64,000 bases of DNA from Xylona heveae TC161 (Eukaryota > Ascomycota > Xylonomycetes > Xylonales > Xylonaceae): positions 62,001-126,000 of the forward strand of contig NW_017264198.1 of the NCBI RefSeq assembly GCF_001619985.1, given 5' to 3'. Below the pieces are notes generated by a model. The model was given only the letters and a program-made list of their open reading frames with translations, ran no database searches and had not been told where the DNA came from. This document shows positions 12,182 through 23,668 of the stretch, piece after piece; the stretch's first letter is position 1; each line of letters starts with the position of its first letter. A program made the position numbers and the translations under genes.

Positions 12182-14213
12182 ATGGTTTACGATTGGGAGG
12201 GCAAGGAGGAGATATGTTATCGGATGTACATTGAGGAGAAGAAATCGTTGGAGGAGATCATGGAATACATGAAGACGGAACATAACTTCGCTCCTAGGTA
12301 CTATCGCGTCCCTTTGCACCTGATCTCCGCGAACCCATGCCGCGCCAGTTGTATTGCGGCGACCGGATCGCCCCGTTGTTGATGTTGTCAAAATCGTTAC
12401 GCGATGGGAGTTGTGTATTCTAGCCATGAGGCAAGAAAGCTAATGCGATGACCGGATACATAGTAAACGCGCGTTTCAAACGCAATTCAAGCGATGGGAG
12501 TTTCCGAGCAAACAGAATCCGGCGCACAAAAACATGCCCTTGGTGGCGCGTGTGAAGGAGCTATGGGAACGTAATACTAGCCAGAAGGATATGCTTCGAA
12601 TCCTTAACGAGGAGGATGGATTCGACATTAAGGAGCGTGAGCTTATGCGGGTACGCGCAAAGAATCGATGGCTCCTGCGTGTTCCCAACGGCATGAAAAC
12701 GCAGCGATTTCAAGTCACCCCGGCTCCACCGCCACCACCACCGCCGCCTCCCCCAGTCAATGGGGATACCACCATGCAGGAGCTCGAGCAGGTTCTCCTC
12801 CAGCAGCAAGACAATAAGGACGGTGCATTGGACGAAGCCACTGCTGCGGCGCTCGTTCCATTGATTCCTGAGCCCGATCTATCCCCGGAAGTCCTGGCGA
12901 AGAGGAGGGAGCGCCTTGAGAAGTTGCAAGCGGAAAGCGCAGAAAGATGGGCCGCTCGAAAGCGACGACGCCGAACCCGGGGCTGGGCTGGGCTTCCTGC
13001 TGATCCTCCTGGACCTCCCAGGTTTCCATCGGAAACTACAATCGATGAGAGCAAACAACTTCTCAGCTTGGACAATGAGCTTTATCGTCAGATCCGGGAT
13101 CAATTTCAAAGAATTTGCGAAGAGTGTGGGTTTGTGAAGAAGACTCTGGCGGGTCCAGAACGATGGCAAGCAGCCAAGGACAGACTCATCGCGGAAAGTC
13201 CACATCTACAATCCGTGTTTTGGGGTTCTAATACGCAACTCGATGCCAAGGCTTTGGCGCTGGATGTCGTCTGTACTGATGTTACAAAGAGAATGCGGAC
13301 TCTTGAGCGCCGAATGACCATTGCCGAAGCCAAGAATGCGTTGAACATCAACCCAGAAGAAAGTCGACAGATTCGCAACGCCTTTTATGAGACTCTGAGG
13401 GCCGACCATTTCACCAGCAAGTTAGAGGCAGGAGACGAACATTGGCGGGAACTCAAAGATCAGTGGATTCAGAGCTCGGATCTTCTCAAGCAGATTCTTG
13501 CTCCCGGTGATGCGGATCCCAATCATGCGACCAAAGTCAAGGCTATCGAGGTACTTTGCCGCGATGTTATGAAACGTCTACGCGACGACCAGACGAAGCG
13601 TGATCCATCCCGGAAAAAGTCTACATCAGCATCGGCGTCAGCGGCGCTACCACCTTTGGCTTCTCCAGAGGCAGAGCCGCATCCTGACACCGTGACTACT
13701 TCGCCTGTTGCTGGTGTGCCTGCGGGTTCCTCTGCTGCTCCGCCTGTGGCCCGCGCGGTGGGTCCTCCGACCCCGATGCAACCAGACCATGGTGACTTGC
13801 AGATTGATCCTTCGCTCCTGCTTGCTGCAAACGATCCATCCCTTACCATGGATCAACAGCAGCAACATCATCAATTTGCCACACCATCCTTTGTCTCAGC
13901 GACGCCGTACCCGCCGCCTCCTACTACCATCCCCATTTATTTCCGCCTTAGTCCTCTGTCGCAAATGCCGCCTTCTGCGCCCAAACTGTGGCTTGGGACT
14001 CTTACATCTAATTCTGTGGCCGAGTTGCGTCAGCTGGCGACAGCAAAGCATCCCGGGACATCCATCGTGCGTATCGAGGGAATGGTCAAGGATGGGAATG
14101 GCAATGAGGTTTCCTTTGAGATTGATGAAGATGATGAGTTGGACGCGTATCTGGCACACGTTGGCGGCGGCAAAGCCATCATCGTAGTCCAATTAGCAAA
14201 TGCTTTTGTGTGA
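12182..14213 (+). CDS. Clr5-domain protein with duplicated internal module and PB1-like C-terminus
   Basis: Two exons, 12182-12297 and 12464-14213, give 621 aa. Splicing joins APS to KRAFQTQFKRWEFPSKQNPAHK and so completes an N-terminal Clr5 domain (residues 1-65; the DYDW-type start is MVYDWEGKEEICYRMYIEE). A poly-Pro run lies near residue 127. Two similar modules of about 80 residues follow, at roughly 241-320 and 334-413, sharing RQIR..F, AG...W...KD and VC.DV.KR.R. A low-complexity linker leads to a C-terminal ubiquitin-fold-like region ending EIDEDDELDAYLAHVGGGKA. Clr5 domains are found in fungal regulators such as CLR-5. A nuclear regulatory role is likely by analogy but not shown by the sequence. 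Confidence 0.85.
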
Positions 14214-15141
14214 GCTCATCTGACCTCCGGCTTGACTCGAGGAATATCCAGGGAAGACAGGTCGAGCTTCTATGAGGGTCTCGTTGCAAAGAGATATGAT
14301 TTTTTCAATGCATTTGGTGAAGGTTATCGGAGCATGGAGTATTATTCTACGATGCATCACAAATAATTTCCTACGCTTGTCCACCCTTTTTGAAAAGATT
14401 CCATCACCGAAAAGAGACAACTATGATTAAAACATGTTGGTCAGGGTCTTTGGTGGACGGTGTCGTCTTTAAGTCTGGTTTCTCCCTTTTCTTTTTTCGA
14501 TTCCCTGTTGAGGCATCCATACAGGACGACGTGGGCATGTGATGTAGGCGTTTCTATATTTCACAACGATAGGCGCAAAAAATGGCGATATAATAAATAA
14601 TATAGGTGGGAAGCATAATTATTACAATGCTTTTCATAAACTTCTTCCGATCTTTCAAATTATAATTTCATTCCATCATGCCAAACTCCATCAACGACGT
14701 CATTTGGATCAAAAAATTTGTACCTCCAAGGCAATCGGCACATACTGACGTGGCAATTCGAGTTCAATTTTAGAGTATGCTAATGTGTAATGTAAAGAGT
14801 CAAAAGTTTCTGCTTGGTAACTACTCGTGAGAGCTTTGGTGTGGTCGAAAGTTGCTTTCCGAATCAAGCAGCTCGGCCGAAGTCAAGCGGAACCGATAGC
14901 CGACTGGGGACAAACGGGGGAACACGGGGGAACAGCAGGACAGCTGGGGACTTATCTCGGATAAAATGAGATCATGTTGTTGAGAGATGATGACATGCAG
15001 GGGTCCCCGACCTCGTTGCCCCCGATAGAGGACTACTCCGGTATACGGACACGAAACATTTATCTACAAGCTGTATCGTTTTCAATTCGCATGGATTAAC
15101 TCTCATTGTCTCGTGTATCCTTGGACGTCCTTTCTACTGTT
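14214..15141. other. Intergenic region, promoter of D-lactate dehydrogenase gene
   Basis: No gene was seen in these 928 bases. The part just upstream of the dehydrogenase is rich in G-runs (14901-14950), and a TTATC/GATAA pair lies near 14952-14963. The first half is AT-rich and probably 3' UTR of the Clr5-type gene. Confidence 0.6.
14904..14949 (+). promoter_or_regulatory. Cluster of CreA-like CTGGGG sites
   Basis: CTGGGG occurs at 14904-14909 and 14944-14949, with two ACGGGGG runs between them. CreA, the fungal carbon-repression factor, binds SYGGGG, often in pairs. Their place about 200 bases before a lactate-using enzyme fits glucose repression, but the sites are short and this is inference. 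Confidence 0.4.
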
Positions 15142-17254
15142 ATGGCTGCGCCACGGGCCAATTACATCTCCTTGGCCTCGTCCTGGAGAGGCCTGCGAGC
15201 GCCGACGTCCAGGCTCGGCCATACACCAGTCGCAACCTCTAGACAGGCCTACAGGCAAACCCTTTCCAATCGGAGATACTTCTCATCCCCCAAAGGAGAA
15301 CCGGAACGTTCGTTCAGGGCTCAATTGTATGAAAGTACAGCCCAGCGGGTGAAGAGAGAGCGTGCGGAGCAGCGGAAATTGGCGGAACAAAGCAGCATTT
15401 GGGAAACCTCTGGCGCGAGGAGGGGTGCATTGACCTTTGGTACGTTTTCATTCTGGCAAACTTACACCTCAAACAGTACCTAATTTGTATTCAGAACTGA
15501 AACTGATAATCTACATTTCATAGTCATCCTTAGCTCTTCGCTGTTTTGCTACTTTCTAGGGTCATCGACGGTGGGTCAGCCATCGACAGCATCGACGACG
15601 ACGTTGGCGGAGGCAAAGGCACCAAGGCATGACACCTCCCCGAGGAATCTCCAGTCATCATGGGCTGACCTGGTAGCGATTGTCGGCCAAGACAACGTAT
15701 CTACCCAGGAAGGGGATATTCGGAACCACTCGGGGAGCGAATGGTCGTCTTATGAGGTTCAAGAGAACGATCGGCCATTTGCTATTGTGCGTCCGGCATC
15801 GACTGAAGAGGTCAGCGAAATTGTCAAGGTCTGCTACAAACGCCGCATTCCCATCACACCTTACTCGGGTGGAACTAGTTTGGAGGGTCACTTTGCCGCC
15901 ACGAGAGGAGGCATCTGCATTGATTTCTCGCGCATGGACAAGGTTCTGGCTCTGCACAAGAATGATCTAGATGTTATCGTACAGCCTGCTGTAGGATGGG
16001 AATCTCTCAATGAAGAACTTGCTCAAGAGGGTCTGTTTTTCCCTCCGGACCCGGGCCCGGGCGCCATGATTGGCGGAATGGTTGGAACAGGATGCTCTGG
16101 AACAAATGCCTATCGTTACGGTACGATGCGGGATTGGGTCTTGTCTCTTACGATTGTTCTCGCCGATGGCACCATTATCAAAACACGGCAGCGACCCCGG
16201 AAATCCAGCGCAGGCTACGATCTCACGCGAATGTTTATCGGCAGCGAAGGCACCCTGGGTCTGGTAACCGAAGCTACGCTCAAGGTAACGGTAAAGCCAA
16301 AGGAAGAAAGTGTCGCGGTTGCGAGCTTTGGAACGGTCCGCCAAGCTGCCGATTGCGTGGCCAAGGTCGTCGGCGAGGGCATTCCAGTCGCCGCCATCGA
16401 GATCTTGGACGATGTGCAAATGAGGGTGATCAACGAGAGCGGCGCAACGAGTCGGTCCTGGAAAGAGGTACCAACGCTCTTTTTCAAATTCGCCGGCACT
16501 CCTGCATCCGTCAAGGAGCACATTAGCATCGTCAAGCAGCTGGCCAAATCCAAGGGCAGCAAATCCTTTGAGTTCGCCACAAGCAAAGACGAGGCCGTTG
16601 AGCTGTGGAGTGCCCGCAAACAGGCCCTTTTCAGCGTCATGTCCTTGAAGCGCGACGCGGGCGACCATGTCTGGACCACGGATGTAGCTGTGCCTATTTC
16701 CCGACTGCCTGACATTATTGAAGAGACCAAGGAAGACATGACGAAGTCTGGACTTCTCGGTGCGATAGTAGGCCATGCCGGAGATGGCAACTTTCATGGT
16801 GAGTTTTTCCACATTTTGACCATTTAAATTCAGAACCGCTAACGAATCCTTGCGTGTTACCCTGTTACAGCTATCCTCTTGCACAATGACAAGGAACGCC
16901 AAAAGACTGAAGAACTCGTCCATCGTCTCGTCAAACGTGCTCTCGAAATGGAAGGCACCGCCACTGGCGAGCACGGCGTCGGCCTCATCAAGCGCGACTA
17001 CTTGGAGCACGAACTCAACCAGGACACTGTCGATGCCATGAGACGAGTAAGCTCTTCTCCTCCTCTTTCCCATTCTCCGCTTTCGTGTTCTTCAATTTTT
17101 CTCTCTGGGCTTTTTTGGCATCTATCGTCCATCCAAAGGCTAATGTACTTCTCAACAACAGCTCAAACAAGCATTTGACCCTCTCTGCCTACTCAACTGC
17201 GACAAAGTCGTCCGCGTCCAAAAGCCCAAACGTGGCGAAATTCACGAATGGTAA
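15142..17254 (+). CDS. dld1: Mitochondrial D-lactate dehydrogenase (cytochrome c), FAD-dependent
   Basis: Four exons (15142-15439, 15524-16798, 16871-17046, 17162-17254) give 613 aa. It oxidises D-lactate to pyruvate and passes electrons to cytochrome c at the inner mitochondrial membrane. Residues 1-50 are an Arg/Ser-rich presequence without acids. A short membrane anchor, VILSSSLFCYFLG, sits at about 100-112, encoded right after the first intron. The PCMH-type FAD domain includes RPASTEEVSEIV, PYSGGTSLEGH, DPGPGAMIGGMVGTGCSG and FIGSEGTLGLVTEATL. The C-terminal FAD-linked oxidase domain has GHAGDGNFHA and TGEHGVGLIKRDYL, ending DPLCLLNCDKVVRV. The first ATG giving a presequence is at 15142. 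Length and domain order match fungal Dld1. Confidence 0.95.
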
Positions 17255-18186
17255 AATGAAAGTAGAAACCCTCTTCTTTTTGCTTTCTCTTGGGTTTCCC
17301 TGCCGATAGTGTTCCCGTGTTCAATTCCCAAAAATTATTCTCATTAAATCAAGATGGTCTCAAAAAAGGGATTCGCACAAGAATGTTAGCCCCGGGGGTG
17401 GTCAGGATTGCGTATCTGGCAGGAACTTATAACATTTTATTTTTATCAAATTTGCCCTTGGCGCTATGCTGCAGTTACTGCACGATTGCACATGTCTTCA
17501 TGACGGAGGTATCATCTATCCAACTTACCATTTTTGTTTAACTCGGTCCCACCGTTTAGTACCACTCGAGCGTCACGTCATTATGGTTTTAGCTATTTAT
17601 AGAAATCTGAATCGAAAATGTATCAATAGATTTGGAAAAAAAAATTCTTTCAAAGTTGAAGCTATAGAGATAGCGAGAGACATATAAAAGACAGTAAATC
17701 AACGCCGTCTCTCAGTGTATTCTTTGAAAAATGAACCACAAATTGTAAAATCCCCCACACGATTACACCGCTACCCTTTCCGTAGACTCTCCAATATATT
17801 TTCCAAAAAAAAAAAAAGAGATTTGGGAGTTCTAACACCATTTAAAGGAAAAAAAGAGAGAACATTGCCACGATGATCCGCGGTCCGTACTGCTAGGACC
17901 CGGGAATCGTTTGATCCAACTCCACAAACACTCCTCGAAATCAATCCACCTGAGTAGAACACTCTGAATCGTCAAATATGTAAGATAGAACTCGGTAATT
18001 TGAGCAATGAAAATGAAAGAGACGATGTGAAAAGTATAATTCCATGTGGTGCGCACATGGCGATTGTGAAAAAGAAAGAAAGACAAAAATGTTTGATCTG
18101 TGGGAGAAGAAATGGTAGTCGAAAAGAATAATTTATATGAGCAAAAGAAGGGTCGAAGAAAAAGGTGGGCAGATCCATCAGCCGCC
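17255..18186. other. Intergenic region between converging genes
   Basis: These 932 AT-rich bases lie between the 3' ends of the dehydrogenase and the bZIP gene. There are several A-runs and T-runs suited to polyadenylation on both strands. No gene was recognised. Confidence 0.6.
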
Positions 18187-20535
18187 TCAATAAACTTGCA
18201 TGGCGGCGCGGAAAGCATCTTCGACATCTCTACGCCGGAAACCCGGGGAGCGACCTAGGCAAACTCCCTTGCTGAGAATTCCTGAATAGGGGAAAATTAA
18301 TGTGAGTAAATGGTCAATTTGAATGGGTAGTCTCCGAGCAAGAAAGGACTTACTATCGACAAAAAAATCAATATCAACAGTGACAACCCGCTTCATCAGT
18401 GGAGGGGCTTGGGGTGGGGTGGAAAAGGAAAAGTCAAGATTGGATGACACAGGCGAATCAGACGGAAGGACACCAAAGTAGGACTGTCCGACGTTTTTGT
18501 CGAGACTGGCAAAGGTATCTCCGAGCGGTGTCATGGTCGAAGTCGAATTCCCAAAGTCAAAAAGGTCAGGCGAATTGGGGAGACCCGTCTGGAAGAAAGA
18601 GAGGTCCGGGAATGCGGACTGATTTGGAGAATAGTCGGACTGTGGAGTTTGAGGGGAGCTGTGCGACGCTAGGCTACCATTGCTGGAAGGGCTTTGAGCA
18701 GCGGGCGCAGGATCTAAAATTTCAAACTCGGCAAAGGAGGCAGAGGGTTCGATAAAGACTCCTTTCTCCTTCAGAAAACCATCGACATCACCTGCATCGA
18801 ACCAGTCTCCTTCAAATTCACGCGGATTTACATCGGCAGGCAGATCCTTGGCCAACGATAAAATATCGATCTTGGCCGGTCCCATCGGCTTCGCGGGCGC
18901 GTTCAAGCTTTGGACGTCTTTCGTGGCAGGCTCGATTCGAGGGTAGTGTGTCCCGGCTCCGCCAATGTTGATTAAGGTCGGGAGAAAGTCAAGTTCTTCT
19001 TTGTTGGAGCGGACCAACAACTCTCGGATGCGCTTGAGAATCTGCTCGCGGGAGTTATGGCGCATTGTCAATTCGAAGACGCGCTTGACTGCTCCAGGAT
19101 TGGCATCAGGATTCAAAAGCAGATGGTAACCTCGTTCGAGACATGCACGATGTAGTCGCCGTGCAAAGGTTGTCTCTTGGAAATTAAACGTGAAGAGCGG
19201 CTGGACTGGGTGAAGACCAAGTGAGGATGAAAAGGCGTCAGCGTACTGGTCGAGCGAAGGCACCTGCGCTCTATACTGCTGCAAAGCTAGCGGGGGCCGG
19301 GCTCCAATAAGATCAATGACATTCTCTTCTGCCTCCATGACTTTTTCGAGTTGAGGAACTGCAACCGCAACCGTTTGTCGAGAGAGGTGCTCATTAGCGT
19401 GGTCTTGCATATGGCTGTCTGGTGCTCTAGCCGTTTCCATGGGGGCCGTTTTGGAGGCATGAGGAACAGGGTTAGTCGATTGAGCGGAACCACGACGCTT
19501 CTTGTTTGGCAAAGATGTCTCGATTTCTTCACTGGATAGCCTCTTCTTGTTGTCGCCAGGATTGGCTACACCTTCGTCTTCGTGGTCGGACTCGGGGGAT
19601 GCCGCGGTGATATGGGCAAGTTTGAGAAAGAGCTCAGTTGTTTGTCGTAGTCCTTGTGCAAGAGTCTGTTTTTGTTGCAATGCTCCAGACCCGAGCAAGT
19701 CGTCGTTGAACTTGAGAAAAGCAGTGTTCATTTTGTCAATGGTCTCCTCCAGCTCTGCTACTCGCTTCTTCAAAGAAGTTATCGTCGTCTCTTTTCGGAG
19801 TCGGTAGGCTCTTTGAGCCAATCGAATTTGCGTTCGCCTCCTCTATATATCATGTGAGTGGGAATTCAACTTGACTGCAATTTTCGATAGCATTGGGCAG
19901 GATTTTACCTCAGCAGCGGTCTCATCGCGGGGGTCCAGCCTCGGACGACCCCTCTGTTTGTGAGCGACTCCTTCCTCGTCACTCTCCCCAGGACTCCCAC
20001 TCCCCGACTTGTTTGAAGGCCTTCTCGGTTTACTCCTTGTTGATGCCGCTGGCTTGACCACATCATCGTTAGGTTTCAGCAAAAATCCTCCGAATACCTG
20101 CCGGCCCGCTTTCCCCGAGTCCAACTGCGCGGGGCCGGCGGGAGCATAAGTGTGGCTATCGTCGTACATTTCTGCGGACAAAACGGATAATTCAGGACGT
20201 GTCGCCATGTTAAGATTTCTTTCCGTCCTCAACTGCGGGACAGAGGGGAAAGAAAGTGGATCAGTTGTGGCGAGGTCCCCAGGACCCCCCGGCAGCCCAT
20301 CTTGATTATGAGGCCGGTGAGAGTGAAGCCGCTGACTGCTCGCAACACACCACCCATCATCTGGACAGCACAGGGCTTGGTAAGCGTGCGAGTAAGAAAA
20401 GTAGTCAGAGCCGGCAACTGCCGAAGGGGAAGACGAATAGTAATCAGGGGCAAAAGGTGAATAGTAATCATTTGGGGAGGCTGCGACTGCAACCATCCAC
20501 GCATCAACCCCTGTCTCCTCGGTAAAGGACGGCAT
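18187..20535 (-). CDS. bZIP transcription factor
   Basis: Modelled as three exons on the minus strand, 19909-20535, 18354-19842 and 18187-18281, for 736 aa. The basic region and zipper are completed by splicing: GRPRLDPRDETAAE joins RRRTQIRLAQRAYRLRKE (about residues 195-227), followed by heptads SLKKRVAELEETIDKMN. An acidic and Ser-rich linker and a conserved central region (FARRLHRACLERGYHLLLNP, then LTMRHNSREQILKRIRELLV) follow. The C-terminus is VCLGRSPGFRRRDVEDAF. This arrangement is known from uncharacterised Pezizomycotina bZIP proteins. The N-terminus is unsure: residues 50-105 read less like protein, and a good acceptor near 20235 suggests another intron there. The last intron is stop-free (see findings). 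Confidence 0.85.
18282..18353 (-). other. Stop-free 72-nt intron in the bZIP gene
   Basis: GTAAGT donor and TATTCAG acceptor flank exactly 72 bases with no in-frame stop. Splicing gives VDRILSKGV; retention inserts 24 residues (net) and keeps the frame. The inserted residues are hydrophobic (IDHLLTLIFPYSG) and do not look conserved, so splicing is probably the main route. Confidence 0.6.
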
Positions 20536-23500
20536 CCTCGGTATGGCTTTGGTCTGCTTCCAGTGGGTTCCATATCAGCTGGTGTCTCTGCGTATATTTC
20601 GTTCCATCGCAGCATTTTTCGGTCCCAGTACAAAGGTAATTTGCTTATTATACTTGGGCCACAGGGCCAACGTCCCGAAGAAAACACGTGGAGATAAGGG
20701 GCAATTTTACGCACCTCTGCCATTGACCTCATGCAACTTGTCTGGTTGTGACCACGATAATGGTGTTGGCCTTGTAGTATTTGATTCAAGGTGGAGAAAA
20801 TGAGAGTGTTGCTCTTTCCGGATGCTAACGAGCTGATGATAGGTGATCTCGTTAAGAATATCGATTCCCTCCAGCACACACTTTGGCGTACGTTTGGCAG
20901 GAAAAAAGAGAGGAGAAACGACAGCTCTAGACGGCCACGGGAGATGGCTCAAACAACAGGAGCCAATTGACCATATAGATCTTGAATGAGATTCTCATTC
21001 ACCAGGCAGCAATTCTCTGATTGCTCTTTTGCTGAGAAGTGATCCTCAAGATTTCTGCTTCACGTACGGGGCAGAGGGAAGTATTTGTCTCCTTGTCGGC
21101 GGTCCCTCTGGGAGCCTCATTACTCTTTTAGTTCATTGCAAGGCTTATCACTGGCAGGGCGCAACCTGATCAGAGAACTTTGAACGTTCTATGCGGACAA
21201 GTGGTTGCTCTTTGGAATCTGCTTAGCTCTGGGGAAAACCATGGATTCTCCATTTTACGTCTGCCCCACTTGTAGCTCCCGTTTCAGGAACTGCATCATC
21301 TTAATGTGAGAATTTACAGCAATGCATAGAAACTGCCATGTGAGAACAGAGTCACATATGCGGCAGCGCATATGGTGGTGTCGATTTGTAATATTGCAGC
21401 TGGCAGCAGCAACCATCGATGGCAGATGCGCGAGAATGATGGGGCTCGACGAGACCAATCGACAGAAATGTCCCAAGCCACCTTTTGTACCGCTCGAGCT
21501 TCAACGACCAATGATCTTTCCTCTGAACAATGTGGAAGTATACCCACTGTACCCACACGAACAGGGTCATCTTTTGGCGTGATAAGGCGGAGACCTCTAC
21601 CAGTAGGTACCATGGTAGGCATCACTCAGAAGCTTTGCCGGACGCCATCAACGTCTTGGCAACTTGACTTCATTACTCTGATTGCCACTGGTATACGGGC
21701 TTTCAATGAACGCTGTCGATTGATTGCTATGTTTTATTCAGCAAAGGGCTTGTCTGTCGGAATTCTAGAGCTTCTCAAAATGCCGGGCATTGCGACACCG
21801 AGGAGGAGCACGTGGTTCTCTCGCAGACAACTAATTTATCGTTTGTGGCCACGAAACGGTGGGGCATAAAAATCAACCTGGAGAATGATTTTAGTACTTT
21901 GGATAAGGTGCAACATCTCGTTGAAGTGGAGCGGTCCAAGCGTTCCTTCCCGCCAACGCCGCGCCGGACGCCCCGGGGGGTCTAGTGTAAGCGATCATGG
22001 GGCTAAAAGTCCTCCCCTCAAGCGACTGGCGAGCGGGGCGATGGGGCATGAACTGCTGTACCACAGTTCAACTACAACCGCCTTGCAACGGATATCTATC
22101 TTACTGTCGTAGCTCCCAAGTCAGCATCTTCAAACCCCTCTTCCCTCAACCTTAAGCCGCCACTCAACTTTATGTAAGATTTGTCATCCACGCCTTGCTC
22201 TCGCAAAGTCACTAGTCATGGCCAATCAAGCTTTGTCGATCGCTACATGCAACCCACCAGTGCGTTTGATCTGACCAAGCAGCAGACATGTGCATCGATA
22301 CGAATGCTGTGTGGGTTTACTTTGAAAGATAGTTTAGGAATTTCATTGCGAGAAGGCCCAATATTCTATCCATGGAACGGCATGGTCTTGCAGCGTCCCG
22401 GCTGGAATAGACCTCCTAATCGAGCTCCATAGGTTGGTCAACTTACAGTGATAAGAATACGGACACGCTCTCTTCAGATCTCGTCCTCCTTTTACTGCAT
22501 TCGGAAATAAGACTGCTATTCTGAAAGCTTAGTCTTTGATGACCAACACCAAGCACGCTATAGTTCTTATCAAAACATGTGGCGGAAGCATGGCGGGTGT
22601 AGGTTCAACGCTCTTCCCGTTATGCTGCATAGCCTTAACAAGCTTTGCAAGAGTAACGTTGCAGTAGAATCCTATGGTTGTATAAGCAAACTGGGTTGTT
22701 TTGTTCCTGTCAGTGGGTACTCTCTCAGCATCTGCAAAGGTCGTTTAATGATGTATTCACATGCTGAACCCCAGCCCTAAAATCAACTTCACGGATCGAG
22801 CCAATCTGGAAAAGTACCTAGAGTGTCCAAAGCTTATAACAGGGCATTACATGAGCCTTGTATTAGATTGAAAGCATGCAGTAGAACAGCAGGAGTCCCT
22901 TGGATGCCGAGCCGCACAATTGGCATTTGGCATTATTCATACATGCATAGACTATTCAGAAGCTAACCAATCCAAACTTATCAAAGCAAGAGATAATATC
23001 AAGAATTGAAAGCAGCAATTAGCTTTGCTTTTCCTTTAATTCTATCGACCAAGCGTAGTTATTATCCTATGACCTAATTCGTCCGATTTTCTAAGGATAG
23101 AACCCATTTGAGAAAATTTAAGAAATATTATATTGTACTAATTTTATCATTTTTAATTTTTTTTTTTTAAAAACAAAAAGATAAAAATAAATAATAAAAG
23201 TTCAATAAAAAATTCACTTTGTTCAAATAACTTGATACAAATTACGAGCAGCCCAGCTATGCCTAAGGCGTCTAACATAGATGTTGTCAATAAACAAGGC
23301 GCAAAGAGTCTCAGGTAACGTCACATGTACCGACCAATGGAACCCGGACGGCATCATCCGAAGCCGATTGTCGATCGCTCGTCCAAACGGCCCCTTTCAT
23401 ATCAAAGAAGCACAACGGTAGCAACAATCGCTGCCAGCGACATTTATCATTTAATTAGAATTTAGACGAATGCTTCAAAGATGTTGAGGCAGCGAGCTCC

Positions 23501-23660
23501 GTCGAATGTCTCGACGGACTCGTCGCTTGTAACCCGAGATCAGGTCAGTACTTCACCTCCGTCTCCTTATCTGGATTCTTAATCGGGTTCTTTTGTCCAT
23601 GCTTCTCAAATTTTTAGACAGAGATGGCGTTTACTAAACTTTCTGCAGGAGCTCGGGAGC
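20536..23660. other. Gene-poor region of 3.1 kb between divergent genes
   Basis: The region lies between the bZIP start (20535, -) and the Rab start (23661, +). Frames of up to 216 codons on either strand have no recognisable domain and mostly shadow other frames. A strongly AT-rich core spans about 22980-23230, including a T-run and an A-rich tract. I see no element with ends. Confidence 0.55.
23140..23215. repeat. AT-rich low-complexity tract
   Basis: A T-run is followed by A-rich DNA (many AAATAA units), about 75 bases almost without G or C. No coding or RNA feature was seen. Confidence 0.6.
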
Positions 23661-23668
23661 ATGTATGA
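23624..23668 (+). other. Short upstream frame overlapping the Rab start codon
   Basis: ATG at 23624 opens a 14-codon frame ([14 protein letters not shown]) that stops at 23666-23668, past the Rab ATG at 23661. The overlap ATGTATGA could lower Rab translation. It could also be chance. Confidence 0.35.

Noticed and set aside
15967-17073. 368-codon minus-strand frame opposite the D-lactate dehydrogenase
   Set aside because: A shadow of the coding strand; the plus-strand gene has complete FAD motifs and consistent introns.
20229-20879. 216-codon minus-strand frame across the bZIP 5' end
   Set aside because: Overlaps the first bZIP exon in another frame; composition unlike protein.
21372-21869. 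165-codon frame in the region between bZIP and Rab genes
   Set aside because: No motif and no homologous feel; overlapping frames on the other strand are equally open.
22980-23230. AT-rich block as a RIP-degraded transposon
   Set aside because: No ends, no coding remnant and no clear TpA excess beyond general AT richness that I could establish by eye.
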